A stretch of 64,000 nucleotides of DNA from Cristatella mucedo (Eukaryota > Bryozoa > Phylactolaemata > Cristatellidae): NCBI GenBank assembly GCA_009760855.2, contig WPIO01000015.1, positions 3,672,001 to 3,736,000 on the forward strand, written 5' to 3'. Both the position numbers and the translations under genes were made by a program. Positions within the stretch are counted from its first letter, which is position 1; every line of letters begins with the position of its first letter. The notes under the pieces were generated by a model. The model made no database searches. It was not told the DNA's origin and saw only the letters and a list, made by a program, of their open reading frames with translations. Of this stretch, positions 10,738 through 51,485 are shown in pieces.

Positions 10738-11709
10738 TCAATCTTCTCGTCTGACATTGCCAGCAGGACCTGCCAAGAATAACGATTGCCACATCGGCAG
10801 GGGAAGTGTGCTTGACCTTGCCAGAGCAGCTGCAGGTCTGCCGTCCGGATCAGGGTGACACCTGCAGCTGAGCTGCCTGGCTGGGAACAGACCTTTGAGC
10901 ACCATTTCCAGCCGGGCCACTTGCTCACCAGGCACTTGCAGTGCAAGCCAACAGCCGTCTCCTAGGTCACCCCCTAGCCCCCAGTGCTGACCTCTGACGG
11001 CCCGCGCCATGTGGCCGTGATTTGCCCTGGCGATTCTGGCCACGCTGGCTGTGGGTGCTGCAGCCGACTGAAGAAGAAGTCGTGCTAATCGCTGGCGCCG
11101 GTAGCTGGCGGCTGGCTTTGCTAAAGCTCTGCTGCTGCCAGCGGCTGTGAGCAGCTTCTGCTGCAGCTGCTTGCAGCGCACTGAGCCACTGCTGCTGCTG
11201 CTGCACTGCTGAAGCGAACGCTGGCTGCTGCTGCCTGCTGCTGCCAGCGGCTGCGAGCAGCTTCGGCTGCTGCTGCACTGCTGAAGCGAACGCTGGCTGC
11301 AGCTGCCGCCGGCTCGACCCATTGCAGCAGCAGCAGCAGCAGCGGCCTCCAGCAGCTTGCTAGCTCTACATAAGCTCTTACCAATTGCACGAGGGACACG
11401 TGGTCCCGGAATGAGGCTAAGCCCTGCAAGCCTTTCCGAAATGCGGCCTCGAGGGCCGGGCTGCCATCGGCAGCCCGCGAGGCCGCTTGCCAGCGACGGG
11501 TTTGCTTCAAGCTCTCGCAGCCCTAGCGCAGGAGCCCTAGCGCAGGAGGCGCTGCGGCTTGCCGGCGCGGCCGCTGCTGCGGCACAGCTACGTCGCAGCA
11601 AATGGCTGAGTCGATGCAGTCGGCAGCCGTTCTGGGCAGCCGCCACGCCTGGACTTGCACGGTGCCATGCATAGACAAGCAAGCAAGCAAAAGCCCATAA
11701 GAAGAACAC
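10738..11709 (-). CDS. Longest open frame in the window, doubtful protein
   Basis: A 323-codon uninterrupted frame, the longest here. It starts with a hydrophobic, signal-like run (MFFLWAFACLLVYAW) and has a Ser/Gln/Ala-rich centre with an internal repeat (SQRSLQQCSSS seen twice). The middle is CTG/CAG-repeat DNA, which lacks stops in most frames, and other frames over it are also open. No domain was recognised and the ends have no supporting context. I judge it more likely a by-product of composition than a gene. Confidence 0.18.
   Translation of the reverse strand: MFFLWAFACLLVYAWHRASPGVAAAQNGCRLHRLSHLLRRSCAAAAAAPASRSASCARAPALGLRELEANPSLASGLAGCRWQPGPRGRISERLAGLSLIPGPRVPRAIGKSLCRASKLLEAAAAAAAAMGRAGGSCSQRSLQQCSSSRSCSQPLAAAGSSSQRSLQQCSSSSSGSVRCKQLQQKLLTAAGSSRALAKPAASYRRQRLARLLLQSAAAPTASVARIARANHGHMARAVRGQHWGLGGDLGDGCWLALQVPGEQVARLEMVLKGLFPARQLSCRCHPDPDGRPAAALARSSTLPLPMWQSLFLAGPAGNVRRED
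11125..11343. repeat. CTG/CAG-rich imperfect tandem duplication
   Basis: CTGCTGAAGCGAACGCTGGC occurs twice (about 11208-11227 and 11279-11298), each preceded by a CTGCCAGCGGCTG.GAGCAGC segment. A CAG run follows at 11323-11343. Confidence 0.8.
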
Positions 11710-11962
11710 TCGAGGTTAGCAGGGGTCAAAGCCAATAGGTTAGCAGGAGCCCTGATTGGCAACATGGACTAAATCATGCACAAGTAAGCATGCAAGGCTC
11801 AAAAGGAACAAGAAAAAGTCAAGTAGTTGATTGGGTCACAGAGCAAGCTCAGCACAGCAGATGCCTCTCTTAGCTGCGAGTAGATGATGCAAAGTCAACA
11901 CTGGCGGCAACACAAGCTGCAAGTGAGTTCCAGACTTTGGCTGCACACGAAGTGAGACACGA
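11344..11962. other. Unassigned stretch
   Basis: Partly covered by the doubtful 323-codon frame. Otherwise no gene or repeat was recognised. Confidence 0.4.
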
Positions 11963-12268
11963 GTGAGAGAGAAAGAGAGTGAGAGAGAGACACACAGACA
12001 GGGGACAGAGAGGGAGACACACACAGACAGAGTGAGGGGAGAGAGAGACAAGGAGAGTGAGAGAGATGAGAGAGAGAGAGAGAGAGGAGAGAGAGAGGAG
12101 AGAGAGAGACAGACAGACAGACAGAGTGTGAGAGAGACAGACAGAGTGTGAGAGAGAGACAGACAGAGTGTGAGAGAGAGACAGACAGAGGGGAGAGAGA
12201 CAGGGAGAGTGAGAGAGATAGAGAGACAGACAGACAAAGAGAGGGGGAGAGACAGGGAGAGTGAAAGA
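11963..12268. repeat. GA/GACA simple repeat
   Basis: Roughly 300 bp of GAGA with GACA and GAGTGTGA variants, purine-rich on the plus strand. It abuts the tail end of a minus-strand LINE A. Confidence 0.95.
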
Positions 12269-12269
12269 A

Positions 12270-12585
12270 TCTTAATAATAACAATAATAATAATAATACA
12301 TTTGCATAGAACCCTCAATAAACTTAAATCTCTTTCCAGGCACTTTAGATATGCTGGAAAGGAAGCAGGGATGATATATTAGTTTGCATATTAGTTATGA
12401 TATGGGGTAGCATGCACAATGTCAACAAGTGTAGCATGATTAGAAGTGACATGCACATCTTGAAGCCGAAGCGATGCTTGAGAGAAAGCCAGTGAAGGTC
12501 AGACCAAAGTGGCGTGGGCAGTACAGCACTGACGACATACTGGACGAGTTGAGTTTTGCACCGGTTGCAGACAATTTCGGTCACA
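12270..12585 (-). mobile_element. LINE A 3' fragment
   Basis: On the minus strand the sequence reads LINE A C-terminal RT-downstream peptide (SDLHWLSLKHRFGFK-like), 3' untranslated region, decayed hairpin (AGAACCCTCAATAAAC, TTTCCAGGCACTTTAG in plus orientation) and a TAATAA tail at 12270-12298. Confidence 0.8.
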
Positions 12586-13349
12586 AGCCGGGAGTCTTGC
12601 TTAAAGGGAATTGCGGCTATCTGGACACGATGTCCCAAACACGTGAACTAGTTCTGGATGGATGAGAGGCGCGGCAGCAGGTGCTATTGCTGGCTGCCAT
12701 TGCTGGCTATGCCCCCATGCCCCAGCCGTGGCCGAAATGGGGGGGGGGACCGCAGCAGCAGCTCGTATGATTTTACACCACCCGGCTCTGGCTGTCATGT
12801 GGCGGCTGAGACAGGCTGTGGCCACCCTCCTATACCCCAGCAGTTTTAAGTAGCTGGAAACAGCCTGGCTTATTGGCAGAATCTGTCTATTAATAATCCA
12901 GCAGGTGATACTAATCAGTCAGTGCAGGGTGCTCTTTCGGAGCAGCTGGCTGCTGCTGCAGTCGTGCCTGTTGCTGCTGTCTCATGCGGCAGCAGCCTGC
13001 CAGCTGTTCACTAGCTCGGCTGCTGACCACTGCTGCCAGCCAGCTTTCGTTCACGCAGAGAAATCCCCCCCCACTTTCGCTGGACAAAGCATTCAGGCCA
13101 CAAGCTCAGGGGTTGCTCGAGCTAGTGGCTTGAGATGGAAGGCACGGTGTGACTAGTTGCTAGGAGACAGCTGCTGCTTTCTCGATTGGCTTTCGTGCGG
13201 TTAGCTACTGCCTTCCTGCTTGAGCAACGCGAATTTACCCTTAGGGGACACATTAAGCATAGCTAGTATTGCTAAGACACTCTTGGTTAATCGTTAAAAC
13301 GCCCCCTCCCATGCAAAGCAACCGGCTGCCTAATGCTCAACTAATGCTC
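12586..13349. other. Unassigned stretch
   Basis: CTG/CAG-rich patches around 12930-13050. No gene or repeat family was recognised. Confidence 0.4.
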
Positions 13350-13463
13350 TCCACCTCTCTCTGTCTTTGTCTCTCTCTGTCTGTCTCTCTCTGTCTGTCT
13401 CTCTCTGTGTGTCTCTCTCTCTCTGTCTGTCTCTGTCTGTCTGTCTCTGTCTCTCTCTCTCTC
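13350..13463. repeat. (CT)n / (GTCT)n simple repeat
   Basis: Pyrimidine-rich CTCT and GTCT units on the plus strand. Confidence 0.95.
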
Positions 13464-14283
13464 TGGGTTGCTAGTTCACATACACGTGCACATACAAATA
13501 CACACATACATGGATGCACGCAAAACGCACACACACAGACAGATCACAAGGCCTCAAGCAAGTGTGTAAGCACTACAGTACAGCCAGCACTGTGGCATTC
13601 TGCTGCAGCTTCAGGCATGCAGAGTTCTGGCCACTATCGCCCGTTGGCCACGGTTCTCACAGTTCATCGCTCACGTGTCACCGTGGTGTCACATGTCACG
13701 TGTTCGAGCCAAGCAGGCAATTCTTTTTATTGCCTGCTGAAGCTTTCTCCTACTTCTATGTAAATGAGTTTGCTAAATCAGCTAACGTTTCCTTCCTTTT
13801 ACATTTAACAAAGAGCCAAAAGCCAGCACGAATCGAATCTTTATCGCGTAGCAGAAGCGCTTGAGCAGGAGCGTCATGCTAGACAAGTACGCGCCGTCTG
13901 CTGCATAAGACAGCGTGACCATGTGAATAAGCTTTAATAAGCCAGGATGCCAATCACGCGACCACTAGCCTGCATTGGGCACAGTTTGGTAGCAGCTGGT
14001 GGTATCGACTCAGCAAGGCAGCCTAATGGAGCCGCACTGCAGCCACACTGTCTGCTCTCGGCCAGCACTAGGAGCCCAGGTCAGGAGACTAAAGCTGCCA
14101 CATTTGCACAAAAAAGACACTTGGAAAGGTGACAGACGCCACACGACCGCAGCGGGTGGAATTTCATCGATGTGGTAACGACTGAGACAGAGACAGGGAC
14201 GGCACCCAGGGAAGCAACGGTGCTGAAACAACGGTGGCCACATAATGTTGGCTGCTGCAGATCGTCAGACAAGCAAGAAGTAA
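13464..14283. other. Unassigned stretch
   Basis: A short CA-rich patch at 13480-13540, then unique-looking DNA without a recognised gene. Confidence 0.4.
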
Positions 14284-15535
<1,252 letters not shown>

Positions 15536-15812
15536 ATAATAATACTAATAACAGTAATAATAATACATTTTATAGCACCCTCAGAGAACTGAATCTCTTT
15601 TAGCACTTTACAGATGCTGTAAATAAAGCATGACAGGATGATTAGTGGAAACATTCGCAATAACATTGTTAGATGTGACATGCACAGGGCTAACATGTAG
15701 TAGATATGGTGAGTAACAGCAGGCACGGTGTCAGCACACACAAGTACACAAAGGACGACTCACAAGGACCCACTAAATGCTGTAATAAATAGGTGTGTAA
15801 AATGAATTCTCA
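15536..15812 (-). mobile_element. LINE A 3' fragment
   Basis: Plus-strand view: an ATAATAATAC tail, TAGCACCCTCAGAGAACTGA hairpin half, AATCTCTTTTAGCACTTTAC, then the family 3' untranslated sequence (GTGTCAGCACACACAAG, GACGACTCACAAGGACCCAC). Confidence 0.85.
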
Positions 15813-15968
15813 TTAGATGAGCACATTGCTTCCACCGTCAAGTCGGGCTTCTTTCAGCTAAGTAAACACTGTCACAATCAGGACCTGCTTGGATAAGAGT
15901 GCATCATCCAAACCAAGTGACACAATTGTGTAATCGCATCTAGATTGCTGCGAATTCCCTGCATTCAG

Positions 15969-16252
15969 GGCAGTCAGCCGGTGCCCTCAGACGTTTGCAA
16001 CTGGCCCAGATCTCAGCATCTCGGCTGATCAGCCGTCCAAGGCGTCGAGCTTCAACATCGGCATCGAGTCGCTTGCTCGCTTGCGTCACCGAAGTCGTTG
16101 CCTACATCCAAACATACTATCAGCTCAAGGCCTCAAGTTCCTGAGTGAGCTCGCCCTGATGTGGCACCCTGATGCGGTGCTACAAGTTCTCGAATCTGAC
16201 CACGACGATCTGCCCACCATAGCACGGTGCCTTCTGCACCTTGAATCAACTG
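15969..16252 (+). CDS. Possible internal exon, unknown protein
   Basis: A plus-strand frame is open across this interval, preceded by TTCCCTGCATTCAG (acceptor-like) and followed by gtatga (weak donor). It reads as a plausible soluble helical segment (LKFLSELALMWHPDAVLQVL, then ESDHDDLPTIARCLLHLEST) with balanced composition, unlike the repeat-derived frames nearby. No family was recognised and no partner exons were found. The frame stays open to 16317. Low confidence. Confidence 0.22.
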
Positions 16253-18643
16253 GTATGACACAGAATCGGCAACCACTTAGTGGTCACACTCGACCACTTA
16301 TGGTCAGACTCAACTAGCCATCCGCCAACAGACTAAGAGAACTCCAGCTGCAAGACGATCGAGCGGCAGCACGCAAGGTGCCGGCTCAAAAATCCACATT
16401 ACATTACATTACATATCGGGGGGGGGAGGGGCTCAAGATTCAACCTCGAAGTATTTCATTTTTACACGGACTGCAGGCCCCAACCAAATTTCGCCAGAGC
16501 ATAGGATTTGCATGAGTTAGCAACATTTGTAACGAATCGTGCATGCTGCATCCTCGGCTTTTTTTATCAGGTGTACAAACATGCGCCATTGCGACCCTGC
16601 TGTCAGAGCATTTCGAAGTAAGATTTACTCGATGCATCAAGCATTCCCCTCTCTAAAAACACATGTCAACAACCATCGCAGGGAATTTTGTTTTAGCAAT
16701 CGTCAATCAAGAGTTAAAAGCATGCTGCTTTGAGCATGCATAACCATAAGCTTGATATGTTTCGAAGAGATGCAAGAAATTGATATGATGCTATGAACAC
16801 GCAGAAACATCCAAAAGCAATTTCTGATAGACAAGGAATGAAAGTATTCTCTAAACTTATTTCCTGCGTTTCAAGTCTCCCGCTTTGCCAAATGCTAGCA
16901 CTAAATGAAACCACCTTCCCATAATTTCTGTGAAGACTTTATAACATAAGCAGGTTACCATAGTTTTGACGTGTAAGGTGTTTGCCTAGACTTCTAAAGC
17001 AGTCATATGCGAATCAACAGCTTATTTTTCATCAAGAACCGTAGTTGGTTGGCTTTTGCTACAACTGTGCTAGCGATTTCCTATGGCTGCACACAAGACC
17101 AGAGGTCTCAAACCTGGAACTTTCTCGATCTAGAGCCAGATAAAGCTGCTGAGATGCATTTTTCTCGAGGGGATACGTTGCATATGAAAAAAGGTAACAT
17201 TTACTTTGGCCTGTTATGGTTGTGCTACGAAAACTATTCTGAAAAACCGTAACTGCTACCGCACCGACTTCAAACCGCCAGACAACTTGATTTGCATGTT
17301 TTTTGCACCTAACACGTTAGCCAAGGTGGCAGCATGCACAATTTGGTGCATTTATTGCGGTAACATTTTTGGCCTCGATAAATAAATAAATATATAAAAA
17401 CTACATGTCTCTGTTGACTAGCATTAATAGGTATTAGCATTACGAAAAAAAATCTTGCGATTTATTTAGTTTGACATTGAGCACTACCGCTAGCACTCGT
17501 GTGCTGCTTGTTTTTGGAGTGTCAATTTGACTGCCAATGGTCCAAGCAACTCTGGAACGACTGGAAGATTCAAGCCTGGTGTCCACGGCTGGCATCCGAG
17601 AACACCCCACGTCACCAGCACATCACAGGCAGAACCCGACTTCTGCACACGTAAAGCGGCCCATCAGAGGCTAGCAGCATTACTTGGCTTGGGCCATCAC
17701 GATCAAGTGGCAGTGCACTTAATTAATTAAGGTAAGCACGAGTTAAAAAGTGCCCAGACAATGGCCTACCAGGGCGCCACCGTTGGGTACTACAACAGTC
17801 TTCGCTCGTGTATAGGTACTGCTGGTGTGCACGTCAGTGAATGTAAGCATGCTGCAAAAATTGGAAATAATTTTTTGAGAAAACTGGCCCACACAATTTT
17901 AGTAGCATAGTCCTTGAAGTCCTCACGATGTGCCTGAAAATTTCCAGAGAGATTAATAATGCCGTCGGCTCACAGGGCGTTCCATTTTACATGCATGATC
18001 GCGATTTCTGATCAACTGCACAATGTTTCTTTTAGCAGCAAAGCATAGTCGTATCGAGCATTCACTAAAGGCAATAATTCAATGCCCCAACTGCTAATTG
18101 ATGCCATGCCAAAGCAACGGTAAATCTAAATTAGTTTTCTACAGCTTCTCACAGTAAATGGTGCCTCAAAGACGGTACTGACCGATAAACTCTCATTCTC
18201 GAATCGATAAATCGATTTTAAACGATCAGCTATTTTAGTAAGAACAGTGAAGACTGATTAAATTTAATACGAGGGGGTGTGTGGGGGAGCCGTGTGCACC
18301 CAGTTGTACCACGTCCCCAACAAGCTACACCAACAAAATGATGTGGCTTCAACGAAAAAGACGGTAACCCTATCATGACAGTCTGAAAGATGGAGAGGTA
18401 ACCTGTGTCTTTCTAGAAGTGGAGCAAGAGGGCAACTGAGTAGAAGCATCCGGAAGCCGGATCTCCACTTACAAATGCTTGCTGGACGCCCAATGCATCG
18501 CAATTATCTTGCACACAAGGGGGATACGCTGACGGGTAGAGTTCACGCAAAGCGTTCCACCGCGAAAGTCCCAGTGGCAACTAGGCCAATATTATTGCAG
18601 ATCCGAGCAACAGCCTCTCTGCTACAAAGGGGAATCTCTATAC
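16253..18643. other. Unassigned stretch
   Basis: Mostly AT-richer unique-looking DNA. CCACATTACATTACATTACA at 16395-16414 resembles the LINE B ACATT tail. The missing terminal exon of the minus-strand protease could lie here or further on, but none could be identified. Confidence 0.4.
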
Positions 18644-18728
18644 GTCTCTCCCTCTCCCTCTCTCTCTCTGTCTCTCTCTCTGTCTCTCTCTGTCTCTCTC
18701 TGTCTCTCTCTCTGTGTCTCTCTCTGTC
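18644..18728. repeat. (CT)n / TGTCTCTC simple repeat
   Basis: Pyrimidine-rich run on the plus strand, immediately before the LINE A copy. Confidence 0.95.
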
Positions 18729-18734
18729 TGAATA

Positions 18735-20925
18735 TTTTTACATTTGCTTCTTACCTACTGATCCTTGTGATGATTTAACCAAATGCTTCTCAATATTCTT
18801 TGTATCAACAAGATAGAAAAGATCAGAGAGTCCACCCGTAGGGTGGCAGCATCACCTCTGGAATCCTGTCCCTCATATACATGAAGCACCGCAATGTCTA
18901 TTCAAGGAGGCCGCGAGGGACCTCATCCTGATATTAATATCCCAATTAAAGAAGACAACTAGTCCTCCGGATCCTATTCCCACTGTCCTGCTTATACGAT
19001 CTGCTGGTGCCATGCATAACTAACATAAACATGTCATTAGCCTCAGGTCATGTCACAGCACCTTTCAAAAAGGCTGTAGTCAGGCCACTACTCAAGAAAG
19101 CAACACTAGACCAAGAGAACTCGAGCAACTTCTGCCCAGTCTCCCTTCTACCGTTCCTATCAAAGACACTAATACGAATCGTGGCAGACAAGCTGAACTC
19201 ATATATTGAAACTTCACACCTAGGTAGTACGTTCCAGCATAATTTTTAGAGCTAATCACTCGGCAGAGTCGGGATTACTCCGGTGTAAAGCGAACAATCT
19301 TCTTAGGAATGCAGACATGGTTAGAGTATCTCTGCTTGTTTTGCTCGATCTTTCGGCAGCTTTTGATACTATCGATCACCAAATCCTTCTCGAGTGCCTC
19401 TAATATCGCCTAGGCATCATTGGTGCACTGCAATGGTTTAAGTCCTATCTCAGGTGGAGACTTCAGAGTATTGATGTGAATGGACAAAGATCATTCCAGG
19501 CACCACTGAAGTATGGGGTACCTCTGGGCTCAGTGCTTGGTCCCGTTCGTTTCACGGTTTGTACTCTCCATCTTGCCGATGTGATCGCCAGGCACAATCT
19601 AGGCTTTCACTTCTAAGCAGATCACACTCAGCTGTACCTTTGCTTTGATCCCTCCCAGCAATCCAGCATGTCAACTCCCTTGCTGCATGTACTGATGACA
19701 TCCGAATATGGATGGCAGCAAACTTTCTTAAACTGAATGATCATAAAACTAACTTACTAGTTATGGGCAAACCAAGTGTGATTCAGAAACTGGAAAGTTT
19801 AATGCTCAAACTCAGCTCTGCCAGCATAGCTCCTGTTGAATCTGTGCGGAATCTAGGAGTTGTGTTCCAAAGTGACCTTTTATTATACGACCACATCAGC
19901 TCCACAGTCAAGTCTGCCTACTTTGAGCGACATAGCATCGCTAAAGTTTGGGCTTGCTTAGACAGGGATACTACATCTAAATTGGCCCATGCACTTGTGA
20001 CATCCAATCTCGAATTCTGTAACTCACTGCTTGCTGGTCTACCGGCTTGTGCAATCAGGCGCTTACAGTTGGTGCAAAACTGCAGCTAGGCTTGACTGTC
20101 CTGAGCCTCGCAGTTGCCCCATCACACCACTTCTTGCCGACCTGCACTGGCTCCCAATCAAGCAGTGCATCGACTTCAAGGTTCTGTTCCAGCCTACCTA
20201 TCAGATTACATTCGTGACATCTCGTCTCGACTTCTGCAACTCACTGCTCACTGGCCTACCAGCATGTGCGATCAGGCGATTGCAGCTGGTGCAACACTCT
20301 GCAGCTAGGCTTGTCTGTCGTGAGCGTCGCAGTTGCCACATTACTCCACTTCTCGCCGACCTGCACTGGCTACCAGTCAAGCAACAGATTGACTTCAAGG
20401 TTTTGTCCCTCACTTTTAGGTCCCTTCATTCTATGGCTCCAGCCTATCTCTCAGATATACTACCCCATCAGGCTAAGCATCGTACCACCCGCTTTTCGGA
20501 ATCCAACAGTCTAGAAATACCTCATACAAACCTTAAATCCTTTGGAGACCGTGCATTTAGTTCATATGCTCCCAAAGCCTGGAACTCCCTCCCGACCTGC
20601 GTCAGAACATCCCCTGACCTGACCACATTTAAAAGGAACCTAAAAACACACCTATTTAGGACAGCATTCAGTGGGTCCCTGTGATTCGTCCTTCATGTGC
20701 TAATGCGTGCTGACACTGTGCATGCTGCCACTAACCACATTGGCATGCTGACCCTGTGCATGTCACCCCTAACCATATTATTCGTTTCGTTTGTTTTTTC
20801 AAGCATGATTTTACCTACCTTTCAATTGCATTTCACTTTACAGCAAATGTAAAGCGCCTAGAGAGAGATTAAGTTCTCTGAGGGCGCTTTATCAAGTGAA
20901 TTATTATTATTATTATTATTAACTC
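18735..20925 (+). mobile_element. LINE A copy, the longest plus-strand one
   Basis: A CR1/L2-like non-LTR retrotransposon truncated at the 5' side. Order: pre-RT linker (DPCDDLTKCFSIFFVST), RT block 1-2 (VVRPLLKKATLDQEN, then PVSLLPFLSKTLIRI), a decayed LDLSAAFDTIDH block (19350-19390), a PQGSV-like site (GVPLGSVLGP), a broken YADD region with a stop (19610-19640), the C-terminal thumb-like part (RNLGVVFQSDL), WNSLP-type motif and 3' tail with AAAGCGCC / GGGCGCTTT hairpin and ATT repeats. Several frameshifts and stops make it inactive. A 217-codon frame (20031-20684) survives. About 200 bp are duplicated inside it (19995-20420). Confidence 0.9.
19995..20420 (+). repeat. Internal duplication within LINE A
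   Basis: The segment that encodes FCNSLLAGLPACAIRRLQLV through LLADLHWLPIKQCIDFKVL is followed by a second, diverged version (FCNSLLTGLPACAIRRLQLV through LLADLHWLPVKQQIDFKVL). The two are not identical, so this looks like a recombinant join of two copies rather than recent slippage. Confidence 0.75.
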
Positions 20926-21560
20926 CCCCACCAGGCTAAGCATCGTACCATCACTTTTCGGAATCTAATCGACTCATATATTGAAACTTCAAACCTTGCT
21001 AGTAAGCTCCAGTCTGGTTTTAGATCTAATCACTCCACAGCCTGGAACTCCATCCCGAACTGCGTCAGAACATCCTCTGACCTGACCACATTTAAAAAGA
21101 ACTTACAAACACACCTATTTAGGACAGCATTTAGTGGGTCCCTGTGACTCGTCCTTCATGTGCTTATGCATGCTGACACTGTGCATGCTGCCACTAACCA
21201 CATTTGCATGCTGACCCTGTGCATGTCACCCCTAACCATGTTATTCATTTTGTTTGTTTATCAAGCATGATATTACTCCCCATTCAATTGCATTTCACTT
21301 TGCTGCAAATGTAAAGCGCCTAGAAAGAGATTGAATTCTCTGAGGGCGCTTTATCAAGTGCATTATTATTATTATCATCACAGAGTCAGTATTGCTTCGG
21401 ATGTATAACGACCTACTTAGGGAATGCAGACTTAGGTGGAGTATCTCTGCTTGTTTTGGTCGACCTTTCTGCAGCTTTGATGCTATCGATCACCTCGAGT
21501 CCTCGAGCATCTCTCATCTCGCCTGGGCATCACTGGCCCTGAATTGCAATGGTAAAACCT
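20926..21560 (+). mobile_element. Mosaic LINE A remnant interrupted by a second insertion
   Basis: A 3' ORF piece (ccaccaggctaagcatcgta) is joined directly to an upstream RT piece (DSYIETSNLASKLQSGFRSN). This RT is cut at 21040 and resumes at 21384 with the matching following block (ESVLLRV-like, then LLVLVDLSAAFD-like in broken frames). Confidence 0.75.
21041..21378 (+). mobile_element. Nested LINE A 3' end with 5-bp target duplication
   Basis: Begins CCTGGAACTCCATCCC (WNSIP motif), continues through LTTFKKNLQTHLFRTAF, the 3' untranslated region and hairpin, and ends in ATT repeats. CACAG flanks it at 21036-21040 and 21379-21383. The interrupted RT frame joins cleanly without it. Confidence 0.75.
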
Positions 21561-21579
21561 TGCAATGGTAACACAAAGT

Positions 21580-21740
21580 AAAGCTGATCAAGCAGCCTCA
21601 TTTGTAGAGCATCAGAAGAACCTTAGCACCTGGCACCCCTGCTCGCAGCGGACAAGTTGATAGAGTTGCTGCAGGACTCGCAAGCTACGACATGGATCGT
21701 GAAGAGTGAGCGCCCGGGGCTAAGACACAGGGGCTACAGC
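21580..21740 (-). mobile_element. SINE B copy, diverged
   Basis: Plus view: AGCTGATCAAGCAGCCTCAT, AGAAGAACCTTAGCACCTGG, then GTTGCTGCAGGACTCGCAAG and ATCGTGAAGAGTGAGCGCCC, the reverse complement of the SINE B body, B-box and head. Confidence 0.6.
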
Positions 21741-22010
21741 TTGAGGCAACTGATAACTCAATCACTCACTCAACTCATTCGCTCACTGACTGCAAGCCTC
21801 TTCATCCTCCTATCCTCCCCACTCTTGGTCTATGCTATTGTGTGTTTGAGTCTCTTGGCTTTTGCTATCCCTCCTTCCTCTCTCTCCCTCTCACTGGTCC
21901 GAACATGTTTTGACGAAGTATTTAGTAGCTTTTCACCGATCATAGCATGCAGCATGCTTAAGCACACATCCGCTTAATGGCAGCTCTTTCCATCGCTTAT
22001 TAGTGCTTAC

Positions 22011-50871
<28,861 letters not shown>

Positions 50872-51072
50872 CCACGATAGGCGGGCCTATTAGCCACCCC
50901 CCCGCCTACCGGGACCGTCCGCATTCAAGCTAATTTTCGGCAATCGCCTGAAGTGTCTCTCCAGAAAGGAGCGTACTGATAGCGCTCTCTTCTTCCTAAT
51001 GGTGGGCTAAGCACTAGGACGGTCGCTGGTTCGCAGAGCGGTTTCCCTACGGCTCGAATTGGCAAAGGCACT

Positions 51073-51485
51073 CCAACAGTCTAGAAATACCTCATACAAA
51101 CCTCAAATCCTTTGGAGACCGTGCATTTAGTTCGTATGCTCCCAAAGCCTGGAACTCCCTCCCGACCTGCGTCAGAACATCCCCTGATCTGACCACATTT
51201 AAAAGGAACTTAAAAACACACCTATTTAGGACAGCATTTAGTGGGTCCCTGTGATTCGTCCTTGATGTGCTTATGCCTGCTGACACTGTGCATGCTGCCA
51301 CTAACCACATTTGCATGCTGACCCCGTGCATGTCACCCCTAACCATGTTATTCATGTTGTTTATCAAGCATGGTATTAGTCACTATTCAATCGCGTTTCC
51401 CTTTGCAGCAAATGTAAAGCGCCTAGAAAGAGATTGAGTTCTCTGAGGGCGCTTTATCAAGTACATTATTATTATTATTATTAAA
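51073..51485 (+). mobile_element. LINE A 3' end, well preserved
   Basis: Encodes the end of the ORF (SFGDRAFSSYAPKAWNSLPT, LTTFKRNLKTHLFRTAFSGS in plus frame), then 3' untranslated region, AAAGCGCCTAGAAAGAGATT / GGGCGCTTTATCAAGT hairpin and ATT repeats. Few differences from other copies suggest a younger insertion. Confidence 0.9.

Noticed and set aside
17528-17645. Terminal exon of the protease on the minus strand (frame after gtgtgcag)
   Set aside because: The peptide has no resemblance to the family's C-terminus and the phase match alone is weak.
18264-18503. Minus-strand 79-codon frame as a hydrophobic C-terminal exon
   Set aside because: No convincing acceptor in the right phase and no family motif.
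20031-20684. 217-codon frame as a host gene
   Set aside because: It is the C-terminal part of LINE A with a duplicated segment. The same sequence recurs many times in the window.
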